Assembly: GCF_001642935.1 (NCBI RefSeq)
Contig: NZ_CP016761.1
Location: 2,108,001-2,172,000, forward strand
Length of the DNA stretch: 64,000 bases
Source of the DNA: Fictibacillus arsenicus
GTDB lineage: Bacteria; Bacillota; Bacilli; Bacillales; Fictibacillaceae
Direction: 5' to 3'
The notes beneath the pieces were generated by a model. The model did no database searches. It was not told the DNA's origin and saw only the letters and a program-made list of their open reading frames with translations. Shown in pieces: positions 39,301 to 48,468 of the stretch (position 1 is its first letter; every line of letters starts with the position of its first letter). The translations under genes were made by a program, and so were the position numbers.

Positions 39301-40906
39301 TTCGATTGAAGATATGGCTCAGCTAATACATGATTTAAAAAATGCAAACCGTGCTGCAAGAATCAGTGTAAAACTTGTAGCAAAATCAGGTGTAGGTACG
39401 ATTGCTGCAGGTGTAGCGAAAGGGGCTGCTGATGTTATCGTAATCAGCGGTTATGACGGAGGAACAGGGGCATCTCCAAAAACGAGTATCAAGCATACTG
39501 GACTTCCATGGGAACTCGGTCTTGCTGAGACTCATCAAACACTGATGCTGAATGGACTTCGTGACCGTGTGACGCTAGAAACAGACGGTAAACTAATGAC
39601 TGGTAAAGATGTAGTACTTGCAGCTCTATTAGGTGCTGAGGAATATGGATTCGCAACTGCTCCTTTAGTAGTTTTAGGATGCGTGATGATGCGTGCATGT
39701 CATCTGGATACTTGTCCTGTAGGAGTCGCAACACAAAATCCGGAGCTTAGAAAGAAATTCATGGGCGATCCTGAACATGTTGTGAACTACATGATGTTTG
39801 TTGCAGAAGAGATCCGAGAAATCATGGCACAGCTTGGGTTTAGAACAATGGATGAAATGGTTGGCCGTACTGACGTATTAACTATTGGTGAACGTGCAAC
39901 GACTCACTGGAAGGCAAAACACTTGGATCTTACAAGACTTTTATATCAGCCTGAAGGTGTACGAACTTGCAAGACTGCTCAAAATCACAAAATTGATCAA
40001 TCATTAGATATACAAGAAATACTTCCTAAGCTAAGCCCTGCACTTGAACAGCAAAAAGCGGTATCTATAAACCTTCCAATAAAAAATACAAACCGTGTTA
40101 CTGGTACGATTGCAGGCAGTGAAATTACTAAACGTTTTGGAGAAGAAGGATTACCTGAAGATACAGTCACCCTTAACTTTACTGGTTCAGCGGGACAAAG
40201 CTTTGGTGCATTTATTCCGCGCGGCATGACTCTATACCTGAATGGGGATAGCAATGACTATTTCGGAAAAGGTCTTTCAGGCGGAAAGATGATTGTTGCT
40301 CCTCCAAAAACAGCAGAATACCTGGCAGATGATAATGTGATTGTAGGTAACGTTGCGTTCTATGGCGCAACGAGCGGCGAAGCTTATATTAATGGTCTGG
40401 CTGGTGAAAGATTTGCTGTCAGAAACAGCGGCGCGAACATTGTTGTTGAAGGTATTGGCGACCATGGGTGTGAGTATATGACAGGCGGAAATGTTGTTGT
40501 TTTAGGAGATGTCGGCAAAAACTTTGCAGCTGGAATGAGCGGAGGTATCGCTTATATCTACACACATCAGCCACTTCTGTTTAAGAGACTTTGCAATAAA
40601 GAAGGTATTGAGTTTGAAAGACTGGTTGACCATGATGAGACTGAATCAGTTAAAAAATTAATATTAAATCACTTTGCATATACACAAAGTGGTAAGGCTG
40701 CAGCAATTCTAGAGAACTGGAAATCAGCTCAATCACACTTTGTAAAAGTTATACCGAAAGATTATAAAGAAATGATTAAGAGAATTGATGATGAAAAACA
40801 AGCTGGTCTATCAGATCAAGAAGCTGTCATGAACGCATTTGAAGCAAGATCTGCTGCTAAAAAACCAGCAGGAAGTCTTGGACCAACTAAATTGATTCTT
40901 AAGTAG
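36350..40906 (+). CDS. gltA: Glutamate synthase (NADPH) large subunit
   Basis: A 1518-residue GOGAT alpha subunit (gltB in E. coli naming), converting glutamine and 2-oxoglutarate to two glutamates. The class II amidotransferase domain starts at Cys22 in HDACGIGLYAH after a short propeptide. The FMN/2-oxoglutarate barrel has SGEGGENPARF, GAKPGEGGQLPG and GYDGGTGASP. The [3Fe-4S] cysteines are in CVMMRACHLDTCPVGVATQ, and a C-terminal beta-helix domain ends the protein. GAAGGGGGAG precedes ATG 36350. It forms an operon with gltB and is activated by the divergent gltC. Confidence 0.97.
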   Translation: MTYSQFPEPQGLYSPNFEHDACGIGLYAHLKGHATHQIVKQGLHMLCQLDHRGGQGSDPLTGDGAGLMTKLPHRFFKKVTNFELPEPGRYGAGMIFFPNDKEAQMKLENQINCFIEQEGQTLLGWRTVPIDSSSIGKKAQETCPVVKQVFIACDDSIIDELVFERKLFVIRKQAEHWARQNGLQTYFASLSTQTIVYKGLLTPEQVDTFYIDLQDEDFVSPFALVHSRFSTNTFPTWERAHPNRYLIHNGEINTLQGNMNWMKAREKQFVSEAFGDDIHKLLPILDADGSDSSILDQAFEFFVLAGRKPSHTAMMLIPEPWSENPHLEQERRAFYEYHSCLMEPWDGPTAISFTNGKQIGAILDRNGLRPARYYVTKDDYIIFSSEVGVIDVEEENILYKERLSPGRMLLIDIEEGRIITDNEIKAEMANEQPYEEWLTNGLLQLDDNGEEPVVKLEDIRRKQKAFGYTYEDIHKYLIPVITEGKDPIGSMGNDTPLAVLSDRPQSLFNYFKQLFAQVTNPPIDAIREKVVTSTMTLLGGEGNLLHPGPQNARRIQLDSPVLTTNEFNQIKENNINDFKPAILHTLFSEDLESELISFHNKAEKAISDGASILILSDREMNLSQTPMPVLLAVSSLHHYLVQKGLRTRVSLIVEAGEVREVHHFAALIGYGADAVYPYLTYKTFEEAIDEGHIKLSLQETVKKYKKGVTDGIVKVMSKMGISTVQSYRGAQIFEAVGIGKEVIDRYFPATASQIDGITLAEIQKEAQLRHQEGFMETIEDTLDSGSDFQWRNSGEHHAFNPKTIHTLQWACRKNDYSLFKTFSKLADDERTTFLRNLFSFKPEAKSIPLEEVEPVESIVKRFKTGAMSFGSLSAEAHESLAIAMNRLGGKSNSGEGGENPARFIPDANGNNRRSSIKQVASGRFGVKSHYLVNADELQIKMAQGAKPGEGGQLPGNKVYPWVADVRGSTPGVGLISPPPHHDIYSIEDMAQLIHDLKNANRAARISVKLVAKSGVGTIAAGVAKGAADVIVISGYDGGTGASPKTSIKHTGLPWELGLAETHQTLMLNGLRDRVTLETDGKLMTGKDVVLAALLGAEEYGFATAPLVVLGCVMMRACHLDTCPVGVATQNPELRKKFMGDPEHVVNYMMFVAEEIREIMAQLGFRTMDEMVGRTDVLTIGERATTHWKAKHLDLTRLLYQPEGVRTCKTAQNHKIDQSLDIQEILPKLSPALEQQKAVSINLPIKNTNRVTGTIAGSEITKRFGEEGLPEDTVTLNFTGSAGQSFGAFIPRGMTLYLNGDSNDYFGKGLSGGKMIVAPPKTAEYLADDNVIVGNVAFYGATSGEAYINGLAGERFAVRNSGANIVVEGIGDHGCEYMTGGNVVVLGDVGKNFAAGMSGGIAYIYTHQPLLFKRLCNKEGIEFERLVDHDETESVKKLILNHFAYTQSGKAAAILENWKSAQSHFVKVIPKDYKEMIKRIDDEKQAGLSDQEAVMNAFEARSAAKKPAGSLGPTKLILK

Positions 40907-40931
40907 TCATAAGATGAAAGGAGAGATGATC

Positions 40932-42410
40932 ATGGGTAAACCAACTGGATTTTTGGAGTTCCCGCGAGAAGATACAATAGAGAGAAAACCTCTCCACCGT
41001 CTGAAGGATTGGAAAGAATATACGGAAAAACAGCCGGAAGATATGCTTAAAAGGCAAAGTGCGAGATGTATGGATTGCGGTACACCATTTTGCCATATCG
41101 GTATAGAGATCAATGGGGCAGCATCAGGCTGTCCCATCAATAATCTGATTCCTGAATGGAACGATCTTGTATACCGCGGAAAATGGAAAGAAGCGCTTGA
41201 CCGTCTATTAAAAACAAATAACTTCCCTGAATTTACTGGTCGAGTTTGTCCTGCTCCTTGTGAAGGATCTTGTACGGTCGAATTGGCGGGGCCAGCTGTT
41301 ACCATCAAGAATATTGAACGAGCAATTATCGATAAAGGCTTTGAAAATGGATGGATTAAACCTAGAATTCCGAAAAAGCGTACAGGAAAAAGAATTGCTA
41401 TTGTCGGTTCTGGACCAGCTGGTCTTGCAGCTGCGGATCAATTGAATCAGGCAGGACACTCTGTAACTGTTTTTGAAAGAGATAACCGTGCTGGAGGACT
41501 TCTCACATACGGTATTCCAAACATGAAGCTGGATAAAGATATTGTAAAGCGAAGAATAACGCTTTTAAGACAAGAAGGAATTGATTTTGTTCTTAATACT
41601 GAAATCGGAAAAGATGTTATGCCTGAAGATCTTAAAGCTGATTTTGATTCAGTTATCCTTTGCACAGGTGCCCAAAAACAAAGAGATTTGATTCTTGAGG
41701 GAAGAGAAGCAAAAGGCGTACACTTTGCAATGAAATATTTAACTCAATCCACTAAGCGGTTATTAAATGATAAAATCAGCGAACCGCTAATAGACGCTAA
41801 AGATAAAAATGTTATTGTAATAGGCGGCGGTGATACTGGTGCAGACTGTGTCGCAACTGCTTTACGCCAAAAATGTAAAAGTGTTGTTCAATTCGGGAAG
41901 CATCCTAAATTACCAGATGTTAGAAGCAAAGCAAACATGTGGCCTGAACAGCCTTATATCTTCACGATGGATTACGCATATGAAGAAGCAACTGCACAAT
42001 TCGGGTCAGATCCAAGAGAATATTCAGTTCAAACAAAGAAATTGGTTGCTGATGAAAACGGAAATTTAAAAGAACTTCATACGATTCAAATGAAGAGAAC
42101 CTCAGATGAAAAAGGTAATCTTTCATTTGAAGAAATTCCAGGTACTGAAAAAGTGTGGCCTGCAGATCTTGTTTTTATTGCAATCGGTTTTGAAGGAACA
42201 GAACAGCCAGTTTTGAAACAATTCGGTGTAGAAACAAAGAACAATAAAGTAGATGCGGAACATGGGGATTATAAAACAAACGTAGATGGTGTTTTTGCCG
42301 CTGGCGATTCCAGACGCGGGCAAAGTTTAATCGTTTGGGCAATCCAAGAAGGACGAGACTGTGCTAAAGAAGTTGATAAACAACTAATGGGCAGTACAGT
42401 TTTGCCTTAA
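40932..42410 (+). CDS. gltB: Glutamate synthase (NADPH) small subunit
   Basis: A 492-residue beta subunit (gltD in E. coli) that feeds NADPH electrons to the large subunit. N-terminal Fe-S cysteines are in [15 protein letters not shown] and [12 protein letters not shown] binds at [14 protein letters not shown] and NADPH at [11 protein letters not shown], and a second flavin motif [13 protein letters not shown] is near the end. AAGGAGAG at 40917-40924 selects ATG 40932 (MGKPTGF), matching the family, rather than the in-frame ATGs at 40914 and 40926. It follows gltA by 25 nt. Confidence 0.96.
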   Translation: MGKPTGFLEFPREDTIERKPLHRLKDWKEYTEKQPEDMLKRQSARCMDCGTPFCHIGIEINGAASGCPINNLIPEWNDLVYRGKWKEALDRLLKTNNFPEFTGRVCPAPCEGSCTVELAGPAVTIKNIERAIIDKGFENGWIKPRIPKKRTGKRIAIVGSGPAGLAAADQLNQAGHSVTVFERDNRAGGLLTYGIPNMKLDKDIVKRRITLLRQEGIDFVLNTEIGKDVMPEDLKADFDSVILCTGAQKQRDLILEGREAKGVHFAMKYLTQSTKRLLNDKISEPLIDAKDKNVIVIGGGDTGADCVATALRQKCKSVVQFGKHPKLPDVRSKANMWPEQPYIFTMDYAYEEATAQFGSDPREYSVQTKKLVADENGNLKELHTIQMKRTSDEKGNLSFEEIPGTEKVWPADLVFIAIGFEGTEQPVLKQFGVETKNNKVDAEHGDYKTNVDGVFAAGDSRRGQSLIVWAIQEGRDCAKEVDKQLMGSTVLP

Positions 42411-42515
42411 GTGTTTTTTCCATGCTACAATAAACTCTAAAAGCCAAAAGCGTTTATTCTATGATAAAATAAGGGCTGGCTATGAAAATTCTATTTATAA
42501 ATAAGGAGTAGAAGC

Positions 42516-43445
42516 ATGGAAAAAGTACTTATTTTTGGTCATAAAAATCCCGATACTGACACAATAACATCTGCAATTGTGTATGCAGATTTAAAAACAA
42601 AACTTGGACAAAATGTTGAGCCTGTTCGCTTAGGCGAAATTAATGGTGAAACAAAATATGCGCTTGATTATTTTAAAGCAGATCTTCCTCGCTTAGTGGA
42701 AACTGTTTCCGATGAAACAAACGCTGTCATTTTAGTAGACCATAACGAACGTCAGCAAAGTGCCAATGACATTGATAAAGTACGTGTTTTAGAAGTTATC
42801 GATCATCACCGCATCGCAAACTTTGAAACAAGTGATCCATTGTATTACCGAGCTGAGCCTGTTGGGTGTACAGCTACGATCTTAAATAAGATTTATAAAG
42901 AAAAAGGAATAAAAGTTGAAAAGAACATTGCTGGATTAATGCTATCTGCGATCATTTCTGATTCTCTTTTATTTAAATCACCAACATGTACAGAAGAAGA
43001 TGTTGAAGCAGGTCGAGAGCTGGCTGAAATCGCTGGTGTGGATGCAGAAGCTTATGGTCTTGAAATGCTGAAAGCTGGAGCAGACTTAAGCGATAAGTCA
43101 GTAGAAGAGCTTATCTCACTAGATGCAAAAGAATTTAACATTGGCGCAAGCAAAGTAGAAGTTGCTCAAGTGAATACAGTAGATGCAAGTGATGTATTAA
43201 AACATCAAGACGAACTTGAAACCGCAATCTCGAAAGTAATTGATGAAAAAGAATTAGACTTATTCATGTTCGTAGTAACAGACATTCTAACAAATGATTC
43301 AACAGCACTTGCCCTTGGAAAAAGAGCTCAATCTGTTGAAGACGCATATAATGTGAAGCTTGAGAACAATACAGCTGTATTAAAAGGTGTAGTATCACGT
43401 AAAAAACAGATTGTACCTGTACTAACAGAAGCAATGAGCAAATAA
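42516..43445 (+). CDS. ppaC: Manganese-dependent inorganic pyrophosphatase (family II)
   Basis: A 309-residue DHH-family pyrophosphatase hydrolysing pyrophosphate in the cytoplasm. Metal-binding motifs are [18 protein letters not shown] and VIDHHR, and the C-terminal substrate domain carries SRKKQ. No regulatory CBS pair is inserted. AAGGAG precedes ATG 42516. It is flanked by gltB upstream and the TPP riboswitch downstream and appears to be a single-gene unit. Only a weak hairpin lies after its stop. Confidence 0.96.
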   Translation: MEKVLIFGHKNPDTDTITSAIVYADLKTKLGQNVEPVRLGEINGETKYALDYFKADLPRLVETVSDETNAVILVDHNERQQSANDIDKVRVLEVIDHHRIANFETSDPLYYRAEPVGCTATILNKIYKEKGIKVEKNIAGLMLSAIISDSLLFKSPTCTEEDVEAGRELAEIAGVDAEAYGLEMLKAGADLSDKSVEELISLDAKEFNIGASKVEVAQVNTVDASDVLKHQDELETAISKVIDEKELDLFMFVVTDILTNDSTALALGKRAQSVEDAYNVKLENNTAVLKGVVSRKKQIVPVLTEAMSK

Positions 43446-43496
43446 TATCGATTCTATAAGATAGAGAAATCCATCTTTTTTTGATTGTTATTTTAG

Positions 43497-43525
43497 TTGA
43501 CAATTATAACAAGCCTGTTATAATT
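43497..43525 (+). promoter_or_regulatory. Thiamine operon promoter with overlapping palindromic operator
   Basis: TTGACA at 43497-43502 and TATAAT at 43519-43524 are both perfect, with a 16-bp spacer. The perfect inverted repeat AATTATAACA-AGCC-TGTTATAATT fills 43502-43525, from the last base of the -35 through the -10. This placement is what a repressor site would have. No regulator for it is identified. Confidence 0.75.
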
Positions 43526-43559
43526 TAAAACATAACACCAACTTAATAATTTCACGAAA

Positions 43560-43649
43560 CCACTAGGGGTGCCTTTTAAAGGCTGAGATCGAAGTTTGAC
43601 TTCGAGACTCTTAGAACCTGATCTGGATTATACCAGCGTAGGGAAGTGG
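43560..43649 (+). promoter_or_regulatory. TPP riboswitch (THI box)
   Basis: CCACT and AGTGG form P1. Inside are GGGGTGCC, GGCTGAGATC, the variable P3a arm, ACCTGATCTGG and ATACCAGCGTAGGGAAG, the conserved elements of the thiamine pyrophosphate aptamer. A terminator at 43689-43720 lies between it and tenA, so bound TPP would stop transcription of tenA-ykoEDC. Confidence 0.97.
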
Positions 43650-43688
43650 CTGTTACGGAAACTTCATTATTTATTATGTTTTCTATAC

Positions 43689-43720
43689 AACCACTTTCTA
43701 TTGCTGAAAGTGGTTTTTTT
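43689..43720 (+). terminator. Riboswitch-controlled terminator
   Basis: AACCACTTTC and GAAAGTGGTT form a 10-bp stem followed by a T-run. CCACTT in its 5' arm repeats sequence of the aptamer P1 region, so an alternative pairing with AAGTGG of P1 can act as the antiterminator. Confidence 0.88.
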
Positions 43721-43752
43721 GTTGGTTTAAAACTATCTTGAGGAGGACTTAT

Positions 43753-44463
43753 ATGCCTGCATTTACTGAAGAACTGCGTAAACAAGCTGACCAAATCTGG
43801 GAAGCCAATCTTAATCACCCATTCGTAAGAGGAATTGCCGAGGGGAATCTGCCTTTAGAAAAATTTAAATATTATGTGTTGCAAGATTCTTATTACTTAT
43901 CACATTTTGCAAGAATTCAAGCATTAGGAGCTGCAAGAGCTGATGATTTATACACAACCTCCAGAATGGCTGCACATGCTCAAGGGACGAATGAAGCAGA
44001 GTTAGCATTACACGAAAAGTTTATTAAACAACTTCATATCACAGAAGAAGAACTAGCAGAATTTGAACCTGCACCAACCGCATATAATTACACTTCACAC
44101 TTGTATCGAGTTGCTGATTCTGGAAGTTTAGGTGAAATAATTGCCGCCATTCTTCCATGTTATTGGATTTATCATGAAATCGGAGAAAGGTTTGAAGGTG
44201 CCGAGCCAAAAGAACCTATATACCAGGAATGGATCGCTGCATATGGAGGAGTGTGGTTTGGTCAGCTTGTCCAAGAACAAATAAGCCGATTAGATAACTT
44301 AGCAGAGAATGCAAGTCACGCTGAAAGAAAAAAAATGACACAGCACTTTTTACTCAGCTGCCAGTATGAATATTTGTTTTGGGAGATGGCTTTTATATTA
44401 GAAAAATGGCCGGTTCCAAATACGCGCATCTTAAGCAGTGAGAGGAGAACTGAAAATGTCTAA
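43753..44463 (+). CDS. tenA: Aminopyrimidine aminohydrolase (thiaminase II)
   Basis: A 236-residue all-helical enzyme that hydrolyses aminomethylpyrimidine, and slowly thiamine, in salvage of degraded thiamine to HMP. The nucleophile is Cys136 in ILPCYWIYHEIG, and the acidic partner lies in YEYLFWEMAF. GAGGAGG is 5 nt before ATG 43753; a TTG at 43738 overlaps the ribosome site and is not the start. First gene behind the TPP riboswitch, overlapping ykoE by 8 nt. Position with ykoEDC supports salvage of pyrimidine precursors. Confidence 0.95.
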   Translation: MPAFTEELRKQADQIWEANLNHPFVRGIAEGNLPLEKFKYYVLQDSYYLSHFARIQALGAARADDLYTTSRMAAHAQGTNEAELALHEKFIKQLHITEEELAEFEPAPTAYNYTSHLYRVADSGSLGEIIAAILPCYWIYHEIGERFEGAEPKEPIYQEWIAAYGGVWFGQLVQEQISRLDNLAENASHAERKKMTQHFLLSCQYEYLFWEMAFILEKWPVPNTRILSSERRTENV

Positions 44464-45037
44464 GAGATTAAAGTTGACTGATATATTAGTCACGATTGTA
44501 ATTTCGACCGGTTTTGGAATTCTTTATAAAATATGGGGACCTCTCTATTATGCCGTTAAACCATTAGGTCTTCACATTGATCAATTAATCTATGGGATGT
44601 GGTTTATGGCTGCAACAGCGGCATTTTTGATCATTCGCAAACCAGGAGTGGCTCTCCTTGCAGAAGTTGCTGCTTCTTCAGGAGAATTTTTAATGGGATC
44701 AGAATTCGGGCTAGAGGTATTGTTATATGGTATAGTTCAAGGTTTATTTGCCGAACTCTTACTCATGGCATTTAGGTATAAACGTTATGATTTATTGGCT
44801 GTTTCATTGGCAGGGATAAGTTCTTGCCTAGGCTCTTTAATTTTGGACTTTTATAAAGGATATATTGGTGATTTATCAACTTGGAATCTTATCCTCTATA
44901 TTGGATTTAGACTTATCGGAACCATCCTTTTTACAGGAGTATTTGCTATTGCCATCGTGAAGGCACTTGAAGCTACTGGTGTTACCAATCTCGTCAGATC
45001 TTCATCACGAAAAGATTTCGAATCATTGGATCAATAA
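44456..45037 (+). CDS. ykoE: ECF transporter S component for thiamine or HMP
   Basis: A 193-residue membrane protein with about five or six helices that matches YkoE, the substrate-binding subunit of the thiamine/hydroxymethylpyrimidine ECF transporter: YKIWGPLYYAVKPLG and AEVAASSGEFLMGSEFG are conserved in the family. The start ATG 44456 lies inside the tenA stop region with GAGAGGAGA ahead of it. Control by TPP and co-translation with tenA fit import and hydrolysis of thiamine breakdown products. Confidence 0.92.
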   Translation: MSKRLKLTDILVTIVISTGFGILYKIWGPLYYAVKPLGLHIDQLIYGMWFMAATAAFLIIRKPGVALLAEVAASSGEFLMGSEFGLEVLLYGIVQGLFAELLLMAFRYKRYDLLAVSLAGISSCLGSLILDFYKGYIGDLSTWNLILYIGFRLIGTILFTGVFAIAIVKALEATGVTNLVRSSSRKDFESLDQ

Positions 45038-45052
45038 AAGAGGTGTTTGTTT

Positions 45053-46522
45053 ATGGAATGTATTACATCCGTTAACAAGTTGAGATTAATGTTTCCTGAA
45101 GAGGAAGAACTATTATTTAAAGATTTGTCTGTTTCCTTTCAAAAAGGTGAAAAAGTATTATTACTTGGGCCGTCGGGATGCGGAAAATCTACACTTCTGC
45201 AAGTCTTATCGGGGCTCATTCCACGATCGATTGATATTCCAATCAAAAGTGAGAGCATACAAATCCCCGATTCATGGGGATTTGTATTTCAGGATCCTGA
45301 TTCACAGTTCTGTATGCCATTTGTTGATGAAGAAATTGCGTTTGTTTTAGAAAATCTTCGAGTACCGAGAAAAGAAATGCCTAGCAGAATTAAAGAGCTT
45401 CTATATACTGTCGGTCTCCACCTTGATGACATTCATACGGAGATTCGAACACTTTCTGGGGGAATGAAACAGCGTTTAGCACTAGCATCAGTTTTAGCTT
45501 TAGATCCTGAGGTGATATTTTTAGATGAACCAACTGCATTAATTGATGAAGAGGGTACTGCACAAGTATGGGATACTGTTAAAGTTATTTCAAAAGATAA
45601 GACGGTAATCATTGTTGAACATAAAATTGATCAGATCATAGATTTTATCGATCGAGTTATTGTTTTTACACATGACGGAAAAATCATTGCGGATGGAAAT
45701 TCAACATATGTTTTTTCCAATTTCAAAGATGAGCTTAAAAAATTTGGAATTTGGTATCCCGGTGCATGGGAGGAATATAAAGAAGAGAATGTCCAAAACA
45801 CTTTCACGAAACACAGTGATAATATGCTGCGTTTAGAAAACTTTCAAGGATACAGAAAAAAAGAAATTGCGATTACTTTAGAAAAAGCTGCCGTTCACTC
45901 TGGTGAATGGATTACTATTACAGGAGATAATGGGGCTGGGAAAAGCACGCTGTTATTATCGATGATGCAATTACTAAAAACATCCGGTGATTACACAATC
46001 GATGGACGACCAATAAAGAATTTTGCTGACTTGCAGAACAAAGCTTATTTTGTTTTTCAAAATCCTGAATATCAATTTTTAACGAATAGTGTAATAGATG
46101 AGATTACTTATGAATTAAGGCAAAGAAACGAAGAAAATAATGTAGATGTTATTAAAAAGGCAAATGAACTCTTAACAATATTCGGGTTGAATGATCAACA
46201 GAAACAACATCCTTATAATCTGTCACTTGGTCAAAAGCGGCGATTGAGTGTGGCCACTGCTTTTATACAAAATCCTCAGTTATTATTATTGGATGAGCCT
46301 ACTTTTGGACAGGATTCTAAAAATACATTTAAGCTGCTTGAATTGTTGCAAGAAGAGAGCCAAAAAGGAACAATCATCATTATGGTCACACATGATTTAA
46401 ATATAATACATCATTTTGCCACTAGAATATGGGAAGTAAAGAATGGAAAAGTAATCAACGACTGGAAGAAGGATAAGAAAAAAAGAGGATCAGGGGATAA
46501 CGTGTATGCATACAGCATTTAA
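45053..46522 (+). CDS. ykoD: ECF transporter ATPase, tandem domains
   Basis: A 489-residue cytoplasmic protein with two ABC ATPase domains in one chain, the YkoD arrangement. First domain: GPSGCGKST, LSGGMKQRLALAS, FLDEPTA. Second domain: GDNGAGKST, LSLGQKRRLSVAT, LLDEPTFGQD. It powers the YkoE transporter. GAGGTG at 45040-45045 selects ATG 45053; an in-frame TTG at 45047 is too close. Its end overlaps ykoC by 17 nt. Confidence 0.93.
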   Translation: MECITSVNKLRLMFPEEEELLFKDLSVSFQKGEKVLLLGPSGCGKSTLLQVLSGLIPRSIDIPIKSESIQIPDSWGFVFQDPDSQFCMPFVDEEIAFVLENLRVPRKEMPSRIKELLYTVGLHLDDIHTEIRTLSGGMKQRLALASVLALDPEVIFLDEPTALIDEEGTAQVWDTVKVISKDKTVIIVEHKIDQIIDFIDRVIVFTHDGKIIADGNSTYVFSNFKDELKKFGIWYPGAWEEYKEENVQNTFTKHSDNMLRLENFQGYRKKEIAITLEKAAVHSGEWITITGDNGAGKSTLLLSMMQLLKTSGDYTIDGRPIKNFADLQNKAYFVFQNPEYQFLTNSVIDEITYELRQRNEENNVDVIKKANELLTIFGLNDQQKQHPYNLSLGQKRRLSVATAFIQNPQLLLLDEPTFGQDSKNTFKLLELLQEESQKGTIIIMVTHDLNIIHHFATRIWEVKNGKVINDWKKDKKKRGSGDNVYAYSI

Positions 46523-47297
46523 AAAAAGATGGCTGCATAAGATTAACCCTGCTCTTAAACTATTTACACTCACTTTTTTATTTATATTTGCTGTAACGAT
46601 CCATCATTTGAATTTTATGATTACTTTTACATTGACAGTTTCTATTTTGTTCTTCTTTTGTACTGGCCAACCCTATAAACATATTTTGCTTTTTCTGCTG
46701 CCTTTTTTATTTGTATTTTTCTCAACGGCAGTTTCTATGATTTTATTTGGAAAAGGCGAAACAACTTTATTTAAATGGGGGCTTGTACACGTTACAGAGG
46801 AGAGTTTATATCGGGGTTTGCACTTAGGTTGTAGAGCACTTGTATTTGCGATGATGGGTATAACATTCGTTTTGACAACAAAGCCGGTCCAGCTCTTTTA
46901 TTCACTGATGCAGCAGCTTAAACTTCAGCCAAAATATGCTTATAGTTTTATGGCGGCAATTCGGCTGATTCCAATTATGTTTGAAGAATTACAGACCATT
47001 CGGGATGCACAAAAAGTAAGAGGAGTTCAGACTCGAAAAGGAATAAGCAGTTTAATAAAGAGTATAAAATCACTGCCAATTCCTTTACTTTCACAAAGCA
47101 TACGAAGAGCTTTTCGAATTGCAGTTGCAATGGAAGCAAAGAGATTTAACTCATCAAAAGAACGAACTTTTTATTACAAAATTCGTTTTTCACGATATGA
47201 CCTGTTATTTATAGGGTATTTTGTTTTATCGATAAGTGGAGCTTATATAATTGCAATGGAATTTCCGCTCTTTCCTATAAAAGATGTTAGAAATTAA
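46506..47297 (+). CDS. ykoC: ECF transporter T (coupling) component
   Basis: A 263-residue membrane protein with about five helices, ending the ykoEDC set. It has INPALKLFTLTFLF near the start and the coupling-helix region DAQKVRGVQTRKG with MEAKRFNSSKER later, the Arg-containing motifs that contact the ATPases in CbiQ-like T components. ATG 46506 lies within ykoD. A terminator follows directly, ending the riboswitch operon. Confidence 0.92.
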   Translation: MHTAFKKRWLHKINPALKLFTLTFLFIFAVTIHHLNFMITFTLTVSILFFFCTGQPYKHILLFLLPFLFVFFSTAVSMILFGKGETTLFKWGLVHVTEESLYRGLHLGCRALVFAMMGITFVLTTKPVQLFYSLMQQLKLQPKYAYSFMAAIRLIPIMFEELQTIRDAQKVRGVQTRKGISSLIKSIKSLPIPLLSQSIRRAFRIAVAMEAKRFNSSKERTFYYKIRFSRYDLLFIGYFVLSISGAYIIAMEFPLFPIKDVRN

Positions 47298-47305
47298 AAA
47301 GGATA

Positions 47306-47340
47306 AGCACACTCAAGAAATATGAGTGTGCTTTCATTTT
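47306..47340. terminator. Bidirectional terminator after ykoC
   Basis: AAGCACACTC and GAGTGTGCTT form a 10-bp stem with a 9-nt loop. It ends the thiamine operon and, on the minus strand, the small gene that stops at 47334. Confidence 0.85.
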
Positions 47341-47633
47341 GGAATAATAATACGATCTTTTTGTTCTAACAAAATGGTATAGTCGCCAATATTTAATTTT
47401 TGATATATGGGATATGGGACTGTTAGTACCTTACCAGTTGAAAAAGCAATCTTGTAAAGTGGCTTTGTCATCAGTGCTGTTCCCATATCTAAAACTTGTT
47501 CATATCGAACTTTATGAACAACTTGACCTCGATATTCTGTAATCTTAAATTCATCCTCAACAAACCCTGCCCAGCCAGAATACAGCAAAAAGCTTGCTAA
47601 GAATGTACTTATAAATATAATATAACGTTTCAT
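47334..47633 (-). CDS. Small membrane-anchored or secreted hypothetical protein
   Basis: A 99-residue protein with an N-terminal hydrophobic segment (YIIFISTFLASFLLYSGW) that is a signal anchor or signal peptide, followed by a mostly beta-like region. No family is recognised. GGTGGGATTATG-type context gives a fair ribosome site. It ends in a shared terminator and is not obviously linked to its neighbours. Confidence 0.65.
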   Translation of the reverse strand: MKRYIIFISTFLASFLLYSGWAGFVEDEFKITEYRGQVVHKVRYEQVLDMGTALMTKPLYKIAFSTGKVLTVPYPIYQKLNIGDYTILLEQKDRIIIPK

Positions 47634-47744
47634 AATCCCACCTCATTTTATTATTGAACAAAAGCCTAAAAATTATAGAAAGAGGGAAGGGTTTTTTAAA
47701 GGGATTTGCACTCTTTTACCAAATATAAAAAGAATGAGTATTAT

Positions 47745-48365
47745 TTAAGACCAGTCTTTCACTTTTAAGGATTTTATATATCGGTTATGCAATCCAGTTA
47801 ATAGAACAAGAGCAATAATTGTACCTAATAAAGTAAGAGCCATATCCCATTGTGCATCCCAAATGTCACCTTGAGCGCCAACAAAGTCCTTTGTTTTCTT
47901 TTTTGAAATTATACTTGCAATCCATTCAATAATTTCGTAAAACGCTGACAGTGATAAAGTCATATTTATAGCAAGGAATTGAACCCATTTACCAATTGGC
48001 AAAGCCGATTTTAGGATTAAAATCTCACGAAATACAATTACTATTAAACCTTTTATAAAATGACCAAATCGATCGTAATGATTCCTTTTGAAGTCATAAG
48101 TTTCTTGTATCCAGTCAAAAAGAGGCACATCATTATAAGTAAAATGCCCCCCAATAAAAGTCAATATGGTCAATAGAGCTATAATGCAGTAAGAAAGCGT
48201 AGTAAGTCTTACTTTATTGTAATAATAAAGCACAACTAAAATGGCAATTACAGAAGGTCCAACCTCTACAATCCAAATCGGATAACGAGCAGGTTTAATG
48301 AATGACCAAATAAAAAATGCTATTACAATTATTAAAAGAATAAGGTGAATGTTTTTTCGTTTCAT
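47745..48365 (-). CDS. DUF2238 (YjdF-like) membrane protein
   Basis: A 206-residue membrane protein with about six helices. The motifs YDRFGHFIKGL, FYEIIEWIAS and GAQGDIWDAQWDMALTLLG are those of DUF2238, a family of unknown function with conserved polar residues inside the membrane region. A second protein with the same motif pattern is at 57689-58264. Divergent from the serine hydrolase gene, with about 100 bp between starts. Confidence 0.82.
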   Translation of the reverse strand: MKRKNIHLILLIIVIAFFIWSFIKPARYPIWIVEVGPSVIAILVVLYYYNKVRLTTLSYCIIALLTILTFIGGHFTYNDVPLFDWIQETYDFKRNHYDRFGHFIKGLIVIVFREILILKSALPIGKWVQFLAINMTLSLSAFYEIIEWIASIISKKKTKDFVGAQGDIWDAQWDMALTLLGTIIALVLLTGLHNRYIKSLKVKDWS

Positions 48366-48468
48366 TATGGATATCCCTCACAATCTAACTATAGTATTGA
48401 TGTTCTTACGCATACGTATACTTTCTGCAGCATATTTACTACAAATCAAAAAAGGGATGTGGAGCATC

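Noticed and set aside
42411-42515. Terminator between gltB and ppaC
   Set aside because: AATAAAC and GTTTATT could pair but the stem is AT-rich with a long loop and no T-run.
48349-48468. Forty-codon N-terminal extension of the serine hydrolase
   Set aside because: It would overlap the divergent DUF2238 gene start and lacks a ribosome site; ATG 48469 has one and fits the fold.
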